Below the pieces are notes generated by a model. The model saw only the letters and a list, made by a program, of their open reading frames with translations, did not search any database and was not told the DNA's origin. Both the position numbers and the translations under genes were made by a program. 64,000 nt of DNA. Source: Steroidobacteraceae bacterium (lineage in GTDB: Bacteria > Pseudomonadota > Gammaproteobacteria > Steroidobacterales > Steroidobacteraceae). Of the stretch, positions 1 to 8,322 are shown in pieces. Within the stretch, counting starts at the first letter, position 1; each line of letters starts with the position of its first letter. The stretch covers positions 246,001-310,000 of the forward strand of contig JAWLAG010000002.1 of NCBI GenBank assembly GCA_041395505.1. Direction: 5' to 3'.

Positions 1-333
1 GCCTGGAATACGCGTGTGAGGTATTCGCCGGGCTGGACAGATGAGGTGGCGATGCATCGGCGCCTGATCGACCAGCTCTGGGCCGGAGATACTGCCTGGT
101 ACGGCCACAAGGCAGCATTTGCGCATGACATGGCGCCAGATCTCGCCGCCCTGCGTTGCCGTACCCTGATCCTGACCAACACCGGTGATGATGCCTACGA
201 AATGTCGCGCCGCGCTCATGCGTTGCGTCCTGATTTTGCTTACGTCGAGTTGGCAGGCGGCACGCATGACATCGTTGACGAGCAGCCCGAGGCATGGACG
301 CAGGCGGTTGTTCGATTCATCCGGTCGGTCTGA
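1..333 (+). CDS. alpha/beta hydrolase, C-terminal part (5' end outside window)
   Basis: The reading frame is open from the first base of the window, so the gene starts to the left; an in-frame GTG at 16 is not taken as the start. About 110 residues remain. They look like the end of an alpha/beta-hydrolase fold: a strand with the sequence RTLILTNTGDDAYE, usually the segment carrying the acid residue, then a late GGTHDIVDEQPEAW segment whose histidine would be the catalytic His, then the closing helix VVRFIRSV. The nucleophile elbow lies outside, so the substrate class cannot be judged. It converges on the next minus-strand gene, with a perfect hairpin in the gap. Confidence 0.7.
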   Translation, partial: AWNTRVRYSPGWTDEVAMHRRLIDQLWAGDTAWYGHKAAFAHDMAPDLAALRCRTLILTNTGDDAYEMSRRAHALRPDFAYVELAGGTHDIVDEQPEAWTQAVVRFIRSV

Positions 334-348
334 CTATTCGCCGACCAA

Positions 349-376
349 TGGAACCCGGTCGACAGACCGGGTTCCA
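349..376. terminator. 12-bp perfect inverted repeat between convergent genes
   Basis: TGGAACCCGGTC (349-360), a 4-nt GACA loop and GACCGGGTTCCA (365-376) form a perfect GC-rich hairpin readable on both strands. It lies in the 82-bp gap between two converging genes. Neither strand has the following U-run of a classical intrinsic terminator. It may act as a bidirectional transcript end or mRNA 3' stabiliser; that role is inferred. Confidence 0.45.
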
Positions 377-415
377 CAGGTCCACCCCCGGATCAGGAGC
401 GGAATCGCTACGTCC

Positions 416-1030
416 CTACAGTCCGATACACATGTCGTCAATCCGCCAAGTGTGGCCACCGATCGTGAAACTCTCGATGGTCTCGCCGGGTTTCGACGCC
501 AGCTCGAAGGTTCCGCTGTGCCAGTTGCCCGACCCGGTCGGTGCGATATGTGCCGTGATCTTCGCGCGGCCTTTACCAGGACGTCCGATGATCTTGCCAT
601 CCATTGCGGCGAAGCCATTCGGGCTCTCGTGCTTCTCGCCATTGACGACAATATTGGCATTGGCGAAGCCCCCGCTCTGGCTGATGCTTTGAGCAAGGCG
701 CGTACGAACACGCGTTATCGGTTGTTTCGGTACGACATTGACAGAGACGAGGTAGACGCTGAGCTCCGGCGAATCGCCACCGGCAATTTTGGAGTTCACC
801 ACCTCGGCGCGGCGTGCATCAGCCATCGCCGGGTTACCGTTCGTGTAATATTGCTTGATCGTGATCACCGCGTGCTCGGTGTCGATTACATCGCCAACCG
901 TATAGCGCGAGTCCTCGGCAAGCTTGTCGAAACGGTAACAGTCGTATTTGGCCGGTGCGGCGTTGGCCGAAGCGGACAACAAAAGACCGATACCTGCAAG
1001 CGCATGCTCCAGGCGCAGGATTCGTTTCAT
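416..1030 (-). CDS. secreted protein of unknown function
   Basis: This 204-residue protein begins with a clear Sec signal peptide (MKRILRLEHA, then a hydrophobic run ending SANAAP). The start is the ATG at 1030, because GGAG lies 6 nt upstream; the in-frame ATG at 1036 abuts that Shine-Dalgarno directly. The mature part has two cysteines (DCYRF near the N-terminus and DDMCIGL at the end) that could form a disulphide, and a beta-rich composition. I do not recognise the family. It lies 13 bp behind another small secreted protein on the same strand, so the two are probably co-transcribed and may act together in the periplasm. Confidence 0.7.
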   Translation of the reverse strand: MKRILRLEHALAGIGLLLSASANAAPAKYDCYRFDKLAEDSRYTVGDVIDTEHAVITIKQYYTNGNPAMADARRAEVVNSKIAGGDSPELSVYLVSVNVVPKQPITRVRTRLAQSISQSGGFANANIVVNGEKHESPNGFAAMDGKIIGRPGKGRAKITAHIAPTGSGNWHSGTFELASKPGETIESFTIGGHTWRIDDMCIGL

Positions 1031-1043
1031 GGGCATCTCCCTG

Positions 1044-1463
1044 TTACGGCGAATCCGTAACGACGATGGGGCCGTACTGCTTGCCTTCCTTGCACTTGCG
1101 GTACGTCGGCGTAAACGGTTGTGTGACGAACTCCTTCGACATGCCGCCGTCATGCTCGCGATACTTGAACACGACCTGGATATCGTAGAGATCGACCTTG
1201 TCCGCATCCGCGAGGTTGTCGCCCAATGTACTGCAGGTGGCGCCTGGATCACACCAGACATTCTTCACATCCTCGGTTTGCTGCTTACCGCCTTTGTGCG
1301 GATTGCGGAATTTCACCTGGCGAATCTCGATCTCACGGCCCTCGAAGTGATTGTTGGTCACGTTGAACACCACGTCCTTGCAGGGCTTGGCGTTGGCCAG
1401 CGGTCCGATCGCCATTCCCAAGGCTGCGAGCGCCAATGGCGTCGTTATCCTGTTACGTTTCAT
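1044..1463 (-). CDS. small secreted protein of unknown function
   Basis: This 139-residue protein has a signal peptide (MKRNRITTPLALAALGMAIG ending in ANAKP). The ATG at 1463 has AAGGAG 8-9 nt upstream; a longer frame from 1487 lacks a ribosome site. The mature chain has four cysteines (KPCKD, NVWCDPGATCS, YRKCKEG), which suggests disulphide bonds in the periplasm. The middle segment with EIEIRQVKFRN reads like a beta-sandwich, but no family was recognised. It is the first gene of a two-gene unit with the secreted protein downstream. Its gene ends 13 bp before that gene begins. Confidence 0.7.
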   Translation of the reverse strand: MKRNRITTPLALAALGMAIGPLANAKPCKDVVFNVTNNHFEGREIEIRQVKFRNPHKGGKQQTEDVKNVWCDPGATCSTLGDNLADADKVDLYDIQVVFKYREHDGGMSKEFVTQPFTPTYRKCKEGKQYGPIVVTDSP

Positions 1464-1615
1464 CGGTCGGTCTCCTTTTGAATGCATCGTGGAATTGAGC
1501 TGTGATCGAGTTGATCGATCAGCAGCCCTTGCGTAGAGACATACCGAAAATGCGGTGCGTTCAGCTCACCGCGTAGCTGGGAGGAACAGATTGCGATGCA
1601 CGCGCGGCAGGCGCG

Positions 1616-3976
1616 CTAGCGCAAATTCACTGTGATTGGGCGGAGCCGCGCCTCCACAAAAGCCATATTGTCCGCTGCTTCGCGGGTCCGCGCATCTTGC
1701 TGGCCATAGGCCACAAGGAGCTTGCTGTAGCTTTCTCGTACATGCACCTGCGATTCTTGGCTCACCCGGCGTTCGGCCATGACCCTCCCGAGCCGGCTGC
1801 GCACGAGAGCAACGTAGGGATCGTCCGGCGTTCCTGCAGCAAGCGCGGCGTAGGCGTTCCTGTAGCTGGCTTCAGCCGCTGCGAGATCACCACGCAGGTA
1901 GAGCAGTTTGGCCAGGTTGGCACGATACCCGGCAACCGTGGGATGAGAATCGCCGAACACCGCTTGCGATTGGGCGATCGCTTGCCGGTAGTATCTCTCG
2001 GCCTCGTCGTAGCGACCGAGTTTTCGATTGACGACACCGAGTCCGTTATAGACGTATGCCTTGTCGCTATGATTCTCCGGAAGGAACTTGTCAGCGATCG
2101 CGAGCGCCTGCCCGAAGTATTCCAGTGCCCGGTCGTAGTTGCCCATCTGTTGCGCGAGGTCAGCGAGATTGTTGAGACTGCCGAACAGGCGCAGGTCCTC
2201 GTCGCCAAACAGCCGGCGCCGAATCGCGAGCGCCTCGGTTTGGTATTGCTCCGCCAGGTCGAAATCGTTCTTGTGGGCCATCAGGGCGCCAAGATGCGAA
2301 AAACTGAGCGCGACATCCTCGTGGTTGTTACCGTACTCCGCCTGGTAGATCGCAAGCGCGCGCCGGTAGTAGGGTTCGGCGTCATCATAATCGCCGCGCA
2401 AATGCAGCACGCGTCCCAGGATATTCGAACTTCTGGCGATGGCAATTTGCTCGCCCCTTTGCTCACTGAGCGAGAGCGACTCACGCGCGAGCTGCTCGGC
2501 GGTACGGTAGTCGCCCTTGATTTCCTTGATGCGGGCGTACTGACCGAGCGCTTCTGCCACCGCAGCTCCGTGCGCGTCGCCGCTTTGCCGATAAAGCAGC
2601 AGGGCCTGCTGGAACATGGTCTCGGCCCTTTCGTACATGCCAAGGCGCTCGTATATCGTGGCAATGGCTGCGAACAGTGCAGCCCGGCTGTCCGGCTGGC
2701 GCTGCAAGTCCGAGCGCAATTGCTCCGCCCCGCGATCGAGGAGTTCTCGCGCAGTGATGGTCTCGCCGCGCGATTCGTTCGGGTCAGAAACCGAAAACAC
2801 GTTCAACAGAAAATCGCGAATCTCCGTCGCGCGATCGCTCTCGCGCGCCACGGCCGCCGCTTGCTTCTCGGTTGCGACCGAGAATGCAACGGTCTGCGCC
2901 CCCAACGCAAACAGGCTCGCCGCGGTCGCAGCAGCGCCAGCCACCAGCACCTTTCGTCGACGGGCGAACTTGCCGATTCGGTAGAGCGTATTGGCCGGCC
3001 GCGCGCTGACTGGCCGCGCCGCCAGATACCTGGCGATGTCCTCATCCAGCGCTTCGACACTCGGGTAACGATGGTCCACACGCTTCTCCAGCGCCTTGAG
3101 CGTGATCGCATCGAGGTCCCCGCGAAGAGACCTGCGGCGTGCCGCCGGTGCAACGTCGCTGGGACGGGCGGGATCGATCTCGAGGATTGCCTTGGCCACG
3201 AGCGGCAGCGAGCGCTCGGCGATCCGATACGGCCGCTCGCCGGTCAGCAATTCGAACAGAAGAACACCCAGCGAGTAGACGTCGGTCGTTACAGTCAATG
3301 CCTCACCCCGGATTTGCTCGGGCGATGCGTATTCCGGCGTGAGGACGCGATCGGCGGCTTCCGTAACGGAAGTCCGGCCGCTGTCGGCGTCACCGATGAG
3401 CTTGGCGATTCCGAAATCCAGCAGCTTGATGCCACCCCGATCATCGACCAGTACGTTAGCGGGCTTCAGGTCGCGATGTACGATCAGGTTTTGATGTGCA
3501 TAGCGAACCGCCGAACAAACCTGCCGAAACAGGAGCAAGCGCGCCGTCACATCAAGCGCGAGCCGATCGCAATACGCGTCTATCGGCACGCCCTCGACGT
3601 ATTCCATCACGAAATACGGCGTACCATCGTTGGTAACGCCACCATCGAGAAGTCGCGCAATATTGCGATGACTCAACCGGGCCAGCGTGCGCCGCTCCTG
3701 CAGAAAACGCTCGCGTTGCGACTCACCACCCAGACCGAAAGGCAGCAACTTGAGCGCGACTCGCTGCTCGAACTGGCCATCTGCCCGTTCTGCCCGATAA
3801 ACGGCGCCCATGCCACCCCGACCGATCAGTTCGACGAGCTCGTACGGGCCAATGCGCCGCTGCTCAGGCGGTGGCGAAGGCGACTGCGCAAGCACCGCGA
3901 TTCGCGCACCGCCAGCCAGACGTTCAAAATAGCGCTCGGCATCAGCGACGGATGACGGGTCTGGCTCTCGCCGCAT
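1616..3976 (-). CDS. Hanks-type Ser/Thr protein kinase with C-terminal TPR repeats
   Basis: This 786-aa protein has a cytoplasmic kinase domain (about residues 43-320): glycine loop IGRGGMGAVY (51-60), VALKLL lysine near 76, HRDLKPAN with catalytic Asp 169, DFG at 187-189 and a TPEYASPEQ activation-segment end. A single membrane helix follows (about 343-365), then a long region of tetratricopeptide repeats, several with the A-x-x-Y-x-x-A-L pattern (ALAIYQAEYG, ALAIRRRLFG, ALAIADKFLP). Its ATG at 3976 overlaps the stop of the upstream sigma factor gene as TGATG, so translation is coupled. In this family the ECF sigma factor and the kinase probably form one signalling unit; the TPRs would bind partner proteins outside the membrane or the signal itself, which is inference. 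Confidence 0.92.
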   Translation of the reverse strand: MRREPDPSSVADAERYFERLAGGARIAVLAQSPSPPPEQRRIGPYELVELIGRGGMGAVYRAERADGQFEQRVALKLLPFGLGGESQRERFLQERRTLARLSHRNIARLLDGGVTNDGTPYFVMEYVEGVPIDAYCDRLALDVTARLLLFRQVCSAVRYAHQNLIVHRDLKPANVLVDDRGGIKLLDFGIAKLIGDADSGRTSVTEAADRVLTPEYASPEQIRGEALTVTTDVYSLGVLLFELLTGERPYRIAERSLPLVAKAILEIDPARPSDVAPAARRRSLRGDLDAITLKALEKRVDHRYPSVEALDEDIARYLAARPVSARPANTLYRIGKFARRRKVLVAGAAATAASLFALGAQTVAFSVATEKQAAAVARESDRATEIRDFLLNVFSVSDPNESRGETITARELLDRGAEQLRSDLQRQPDSRAALFAAIATIYERLGMYERAETMFQQALLLYRQSGDAHGAAVAEALGQYARIKEIKGDYRTAEQLARESLSLSEQRGEQIAIARSSNILGRVLHLRGDYDDAEPYYRRALAIYQAEYGNNHEDVALSFSHLGALMAHKNDFDLAEQYQTEALAIRRRLFGDEDLRLFGSLNNLADLAQQMGNYDRALEYFGQALAIADKFLPENHSDKAYVYNGLGVVNRKLGRYDEAERYYRQAIAQSQAVFGDSHPTVAGYRANLAKLLYLRGDLAAAEASYRNAYAALAAGTPDDPYVALVRSRLGRVMAERRVSQESQVHVRESYSKLLVAYGQQDARTREAADNMAFVEARLRPITVNLR

Positions 3977-4551
3977 CAGCTGTTTCCAGGTTGCGGCGAT
4001 CCGAGTTCGCGATAGAGCCAATCGCGCGCAGCCTGCCAGTCCCGCTTTACCGTCGCAACCGAGATGCCGAGCGCTTCGGCTGTCTCCTCGACACTCATGC
4101 CACCGAACACGCGGCACTCGACGATCTGGCAGCCTCTTGGGTCCCGCTGCTCAAGGCGTTCGAGCAATTGATTGAGCGCCAGCAATTCTTCCGCGGACGC
4201 GTTGGTGTCGAGGTGCGTATCCTCGAGAGGCACGCGGACCGCATCGCCTCCGCGCTTCATGGCATTCTGTTGCGTCGCGTAGTTCATCAGTACATGACGC
4301 ATGGCTTTCGAGGCCGTCGCATAGAAGTGTGCCCGATTGACATAGGATCGTCGGTCATTTGCAGACAGTTTGACGAAGGCTTCGTGGATGAGGGCTGTGG
4401 TATTCAGCGTTTCATTGCCGCGCCAGCGGCGACGCTGTGAGCGCGCGATACTCTTGAGTTCTGCATAGACTTCGCTGAACAGCGCATTGGCCGCTGCCGG
4501 CTCGCCTCGGCGCGCCGCATCGAGTAGCAGTGTTATCGGCTGGCTGCCCAT
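3976..4551 (-). CDS. ECF-type RNA polymerase sigma factor paired with a Ser/Thr kinase
   Basis: This 191-residue protein has sigma region 2 (about 20-100, with ALIHEAFVKL and AHFYATASKAMRHVLMNYA) and region 4 (about 130-180, MSVEETAEALGISVATVKRDW, a helix-turn-helix). It resembles the ECF group (TIGR02999-like) that accompanies Ser/Thr kinase-TPR proteins. The ATG at 4551 is preceded by GGAGG at an 11-nt distance; an earlier start near 4596 would add residues that do not look like the family. The downstream kinase starts within its stop codon, so the pair is made from one message. No anti-sigma gene is adjacent, which fits control by phosphorylation. The target promoters are not evident. Confidence 0.9.
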   Translation of the reverse strand: MGSQPITLLLDAARRGEPAAANALFSEVYAELKSIARSQRRRWRGNETLNTTALIHEAFVKLSANDRRSYVNRAHFYATASKAMRHVLMNYATQQNAMKRGGDAVRVPLEDTHLDTNASAEELLALNQLLERLEQRDPRGCQIVECRVFGGMSVEETAEALGISVATVKRDWQAARDWLYRELGSPQPGNS

Positions 4552-4742
4552 TGCGTGACGATCCTCCAGCAACCCGCAGACGGCGGTGGCGAGCAAAGCA
4601 AGCGCTGGCGAGGATTACGCCAACGGTTGATTACTTTACTGAGCTGCTTCGCCGCCCAACTCTGTTAATCCATCGAGAGCGGCACTTCCTGCAAACGCCA
4701 CCGTCAGTATACCGCTCGTCACGAACATGAGGAGTACTGAGA

Positions 4743-5060
4743 ATGAATCCAGTCCTGTCGATAACCTGCGGTTGTCTGCTGGCATTGTGCGCAACGGGCG
4801 CGCACACGGAAGAATTGCTGCAGGGCAGCACCGAGGCAAGCACGTCGCAGCCCACCTCGAGCGAAACCGAAAGTGCAGCCGATACCACAGTCGAAGCGGC
4901 TTCGACCGAGTCTATTGAACCGACCGATTCGGACACGACAACAGCCGCAGCAACCGACCCCTCATCGCTGGCCACTGTCAAAGCCGTGGCGCGGCTTTTG
5001 CGGAAAATCAATCAGCCGGAGAAGCGCAGGTCCAGACGCACAAGCGGCCGAACACGGTGA
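4743..5060 (+). CDS. possible secreted Ser/Thr-rich small protein
   Basis: A 105-residue frame starts with a plausible signal peptide (MNPVLSITCGCLLALCATGAH) and has GAGGAG about 14 nt upstream of the ATG, a little far. After the leader the chain is low in complexity, rich in Ser, Thr, Glu and Ala, and then turns basic (RKINQPEKRRSRR). It ends 3 bp before the converging lipoprotein gene. No family is recognised. The low complexity also leaves an open frame on the opposite strand (4631-5011), so coding status is uncertain. Confidence 0.4.
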   Translation: MNPVLSITCGCLLALCATGAHTEELLQGSTEASTSQPTSSETESAADTTVEAASTESIEPTDSDTTTAAATDPSSLATVKAVARLLRKINQPEKRRSRRTSGRTR

Positions 5061-5063
5061 TGA

Positions 5064-5579
5064 TCAGTCCGGCGCGGGAACCCATTGTGGTTCGGGGATT
5101 TGGACCCCAAATAGCGCGACGATTTCCTCATTGGATAATTCGGTGTCGATGGCGCCGACGGGTGTCATGTCGCGGAGCGCATCCGGCGAGAGTTGTACGC
5201 CTTCTGGAAGCAAATAGGCCGTGTTCTCCGACATTGCTATGCCATGGTCGTGATAATCCTTTAGTACGCCCTCCGGCACAGACCGCACGACAAAAGCGAT
5301 TTTCGGGCCGGCGGGCTCAGGTTGGCCCATACGCCCCGTGTACACTTTCTCGCCCGTCGCAGGATCGGTTTCGCCCAGTGCCATCTTGACAGGCCCTCTG
5401 GACAAGGCGCGTCCTTTGTCAAAAATGATGACGTTATCCGCCATGACCTGGCCGGGCTGGATCGACACTGCCGTCGCGACCTGCGTCGTCGACTCGACAG
5501 CATCCGAAACAGAATCGTCTGCGGAACCGCACCCGCCGATGACCAGGCCGGTCAGTGTGATCGTGACAATACTTTTCAT
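5064..5579 (-). CDS. lipoprotein of unknown function
   Basis: A 171-residue precursor carries a type II signal peptide: MKSIVTITLTG, then the lipobox VIGGC, then a Ser/Asp-rich linker (SADDSVSDAVES). The ATG at 5579 has GGAGGAGG about 6 nt upstream, which decides the start over a longer frame from 5603. The mature domain has the segment LKDYHDHGIAMSENTAYLLPEG and may be a small beta-structured domain, but no family was recognised. It lies 20 bp downstream of the YdeI-like gene, itself 17 bp behind an XRE regulator, so the three form a likely operon. The residue after the lipobox Cys is Gly, which would not direct inner-membrane retention. Confidence 0.75.
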   Translation of the reverse strand: MKSIVTITLTGLVIGGCGSADDSVSDAVESTTQVATAVSIQPGQVMADNVIIFDKGRALSRGPVKMALGETDPATGEKVYTGRMGQPEPAGPKIAFVVRSVPEGVLKDYHDHGIAMSENTAYLLPEGVQLSPDALRDMTPVGAIDTELSNEEIVALFGVQIPEPQWVPAPD

Positions 5580-5599
5580 GATTAGCCTCCTCCGGCGCG

Positions 5600-6178
5600 T
5601 CAATCGTTGAGGCCCAGACCCTTCAGGATCCTCGGAGTGTGTTTGTTTATGCGTGTCTCACGGGTCGTCGACTGCTTGGCTGATGCAAAATAAAGCAGGT
5701 AGGCGCGCTGCCGCCCTGGCGTGAGGGCGCGAAATGCCTCGGCGAGTCGGGGATCATCGTCCAATCGCCGGCGAAGCTCCTCCGGCATGGCAAACTCGGC
5801 AGCGCTTTTCATTCTTACTTTCGCCCCGGATCGCTCGACCTCGATGGCCGCTTTGATATACGCAGCGATTGTCGATTTGCGCGCCGTGATATCCGCGATG
5901 GACTTGAAGCGTAGCTGCCGCGCCGACTGCACGTTCCTGGTCTGCTGAACCAGCAATCCCTTCGGATCCTTGAGTAGCGCACCTTTCATGAACAACAGTG
6001 CGCAGTAGTCCTTGAAACCGTGGATCAGCACCACGTTCCTGCCATCGAGGTCGTAACATGCCTGGCCCCATTTGAGCGACTCATTGAGGCCGGAGGCCAG
6101 ACAAATCTCACGAAGCGCGATGCTTTCGGTGCGCCAGCGCGTGTTTTTCTCAAGCACCTTGGTGACCAGGGGATTCAT
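5600..6178 (-). CDS. YdeI/OmpD-associated (DUF1801-type) protein
   Basis: This 192-residue protein reads as a DUF1801/YdhG-like domain (about 5-120: ESLKWGQACYDL, FKDYCALLFMKGALLKD, ARQLRFKSIADI) followed by the YdeI-type C-terminal segment (PEELRRRLDDDPRLAEAFRALTP and then RQRAYLLYFASAKQ, with ETRINKHTPRILKGLGLND at the end). The family is common and cytoplasmic; its biochemical role is not established. The ATG at 6178 has GGAGGAG 6 nt upstream. It is the middle gene of a likely operon with an XRE regulator and a lipoprotein. Confidence 0.88.
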   Translation of the reverse strand: MNPLVTKVLEKNTRWRTESIALREICLASGLNESLKWGQACYDLDGRNVVLIHGFKDYCALLFMKGALLKDPKGLLVQQTRNVQSARQLRFKSIADITARKSTIAAYIKAAIEVERSGAKVRMKSAAEFAMPEELRRRLDDDPRLAEAFRALTPGRQRAYLLYFASAKQSTTRETRINKHTPRILKGLGLND

Positions 6179-6195
6179 CTTTACTCCTCCTGCAT

Positions 6196-6987
6196 CTACG
6201 CGGCCATTTGTTGTAGTCGTTTCCGCGTCAATGTGTCGGCAGGAAAAAAGGTTTCAATGGCAATCTCGTCCAAAAGTACATCCTGCGGCGTACCGAAGAG
6301 CGTCGTCGTACTAAAGAAGCACAGCTCGCCCAGCGGGGATCGCAGTTGCAGCGGCACAACAAACCCGTCGAAGGGGATTTCCGGCATTGGATCAGCCGGC
6401 TCCATTTCGGCATAGCCGGCAATTTCATCATACAAAGCGCCCAAAACACTCGAGTGCGTCACCGCCATCTGACGAGCAAGGCGGTGACGAATGTGCCTAT
6501 ACCATGATGCGCGATTGACAATACGGTGGGCCAGCCCATTCGGGTGCAGACTCAATCGAATAACGTTGATCGGGGGAACCAATAGCTCTGCCGCGACGCC
6601 GGCCAACAATGGTCCAACGGCGCGATTCGCTTGCACCAGGTTCCACTCGCTGTCAACCGCCAGTGCCGGAAAGGGTTCATGGCTTGCCAGGATCAGCTCA
6701 ATAGCCTCGCGTGCAGGACCTCCTGTTGCGCCGTCACGCGAGCTGTTGGAAAAAACCGGTGCATACCCGGCTGCCAAAAGCAATTCGTTTCGATCGCGCA
6801 GCGGTATATCCAAACGCTCTGACAGACGCAACAGCAATGCTCGGCTGGGCTGAGAGCGTCCGGTTTCTATGAAGCTCAGATGACGGGCAGACAGCTCGCC
6901 ATCCAGTGCAAGTGCCAACTGGCTCATACGGCGATAATTCCGCCACTGGCGCAATAAGACGCCGACCGTTGAATTGTTCGGTCGCAT
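6196..6987 (-). CDS. XRE-family regulator with MmyB-like ligand-binding domain
   Basis: This is a 263-residue regulator. The N-terminal helix-turn-helix (about 5-70) has VGVLLRQWRNYRRMSQLALA and ARHLSFIETGRSQPSR, typical of this group. The C-terminal part (about 90-260) has the PAS-like MmyB fold signature: FPALAVDSEWNLVQANRAVGPLL and late LCFFSTTTLFGTPQDVLLDEIAIETFFPAD. A TTG upstream at 7008 is possible, but the ATG at 6987 gives the family's usual N-terminus. It is divergent from the Tat hydrolase at 7100 and is followed by the YdeI-like and lipoprotein genes. It probably controls one or both sides; the ligand is unknown. Confidence 0.9.
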   Translation of the reverse strand: MRPNNSTVGVLLRQWRNYRRMSQLALALDGELSARHLSFIETGRSQPSRALLLRLSERLDIPLRDRNELLLAAGYAPVFSNSSRDGATGGPAREAIELILASHEPFPALAVDSEWNLVQANRAVGPLLAGVAAELLVPPINVIRLSLHPNGLAHRIVNRASWYRHIRHRLARQMAVTHSSVLGALYDEIAGYAEMEPADPMPEIPFDGFVVPLQLRSPLGELCFFSTTTLFGTPQDVLLDEIAIETFFPADTLTRKRLQQMAA

Positions 6988-7099
6988 TTTGCCGAATGAT
7001 ACGCTCAAACATCCGCCGCGCGATGACCTCCCAGGTAATTGTCACCCAGAAGGGACGGGCAGCATGCTGGTGCATTGCAGCTAAAAGTAGGGCGGTTCC

Positions 7100-8008
7100 A
7101 TGACCATCAATCGACGACAAATCCTTGCCCGATATGGCGCTCTCGGTGGTTTGACTCTCGCAACGGCAGGTGCGGCTAGCGCCGATGGCGTGCAACCCGC
7201 CGGTCAAACTGCGACTGTCCGTACGGCAGACGGTGCTCAGTTGCGGATTCGGGATATCGGCCAAGGTCACACCATTGTCCTGATCCACAGCTGGGCCTTG
7301 AGCCAGGTGCTTTGGGATCCGGTGGTTGCCTTGTTATTGGCACGAGGTTATCGCTGCGTTACCTATGATATGCGCGGGCATGGTCACTCAACCGAGGGCT
7401 TTTCGAGTTGGACCGCGGACATTCTGGTAGATGACTTGGCGCGGGTTTGGAAGCACCGAGAGTTGGCGGATGCGACCATCGTCGCACATTCTATGGGTTG
7501 CGGCACGGCATGCCGGTTTGCGGGTCGGACAAGTGGGCGCCACGCTTTGCGCCTGGTACTGGTTTCGCCAACTACGCCCTATAACATCCGCACCGCCGAT
7601 CATGAATCCCGTGTATCGCATGCCGCCCTGGAAGCACTGCACGCACTTTGGATCGCAGACTTCCCACAGTGGGTGACGGAAAATGCCCCTGCATTCTTCT
7701 CGCCCGACACTTCTGCCGCTCGTGTGCAATGGGGAATCAATCTTTGCTTGCAAACCCCCCTTACGGTTGCGTTGGCGGCGAACCGTATCGACATGGAAAC
7801 CGACTACAGGAACGATTTGCGTAGATTGTCGGCACCGACTTTGATCGTACACGGTGACGCGGACGTTTCCGCCTCACTCGTGCACAATGCGCAAGCAACT
7901 GCAGCGCTGGTGGCGCAAAGTAAGCTAAAGATCTACGCCGGCGCGCCGCATGGGCTGCCATTGACGCATGCTCTGGAACTTGCAAACGACATTGCCGACT
8001 GGTGTTAA
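7100..8008 (+). CDS. Tat-exported alpha/beta hydrolase
   Basis: The 302-residue protein begins with a Tat-like leader: NRRQILARYG then a hydrophobic stretch ending AGAASADG. The mature enzyme has an alpha/beta-hydrolase fold: oxyanion region LIHSWALSQ, strand motif YDMRGHGHS, nucleophile elbow VAHSMGCG (Ser about 136), acid segment LIVHGDADV and catalytic His in AGAPHGLPLTH. This set resembles non-heme chloroperoxidase/esterase-type hydrolases. The substrate cannot be told. It is divergent from an XRE regulator, and a small membrane-protein frame follows after 12 bp. Confidence 0.9.
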   Translation: MTINRRQILARYGALGGLTLATAGAASADGVQPAGQTATVRTADGAQLRIRDIGQGHTIVLIHSWALSQVLWDPVVALLLARGYRCVTYDMRGHGHSTEGFSSWTADILVDDLARVWKHRELADATIVAHSMGCGTACRFAGRTSGRHALRLVLVSPTTPYNIRTADHESRVSHAALEALHALWIADFPQWVTENAPAFFSPDTSAARVQWGINLCLQTPLTVALAANRIDMETDYRNDLRRLSAPTLIVHGDADVSASLVHNAQATAALVAQSKLKIYAGAPHGLPLTHALELANDIADWC

Positions 8009-8020
8009 CATTGCAACACT

Positions 8021-8224
8021 ATGAAGGATCAGACCAAACGTACGCTGGTTCGCTCATTTCATCTCGTTCTAGCCATTCCAATCATTGGCTACATCTATAG
8101 CCCGTTCGATCAATTGCCACTGTTTGCCAACCGCGTCCGCTTCATAGTGGTCCCAATCATGGTCCTGTCGGGTCTCTGGATGTGGAAAGGTCAGGCACTT
8201 CATCGCTGGCTCGGTCATCGATAA
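8021..8224 (+). CDS. small membrane protein (hypothetical)
   Basis: A 67-residue frame has two hydrophobic stretches (FHLVLAIPIIGYIYS and FIVVPIMVLSGLWMW) joined by a short polar loop, and a basic C-terminus (HRWLGHR). It begins 12 bp after the Tat hydrolase, so it is probably co-transcribed. No strong ribosome site is seen. The size and two-helix layout fit a small inner-membrane protein; no function is proposed. Confidence 0.55.
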   Translation: MKDQTKRTLVRSFHLVLAIPIIGYIYSPFDQLPLFANRVRFIVVPIMVLSGLWMWKGQALHRWLGHR

Positions 8225-8322
8225 GGACGGCTGATCGAACGCGCATTCAAGCCGGCGCGCCGAAACATCACGATATGCTTCGAAAACATGTCGTGACTGA
8301 AACAAGAATGTCACTAAGTTCA

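Noticed and set aside
1697..3955. 752-codon open frame on the plus strand
   Set aside because: It is antisense to the Ser/Thr kinase-TPR gene, which has full domain motifs; the plus frame is Arg-rich with no motif.
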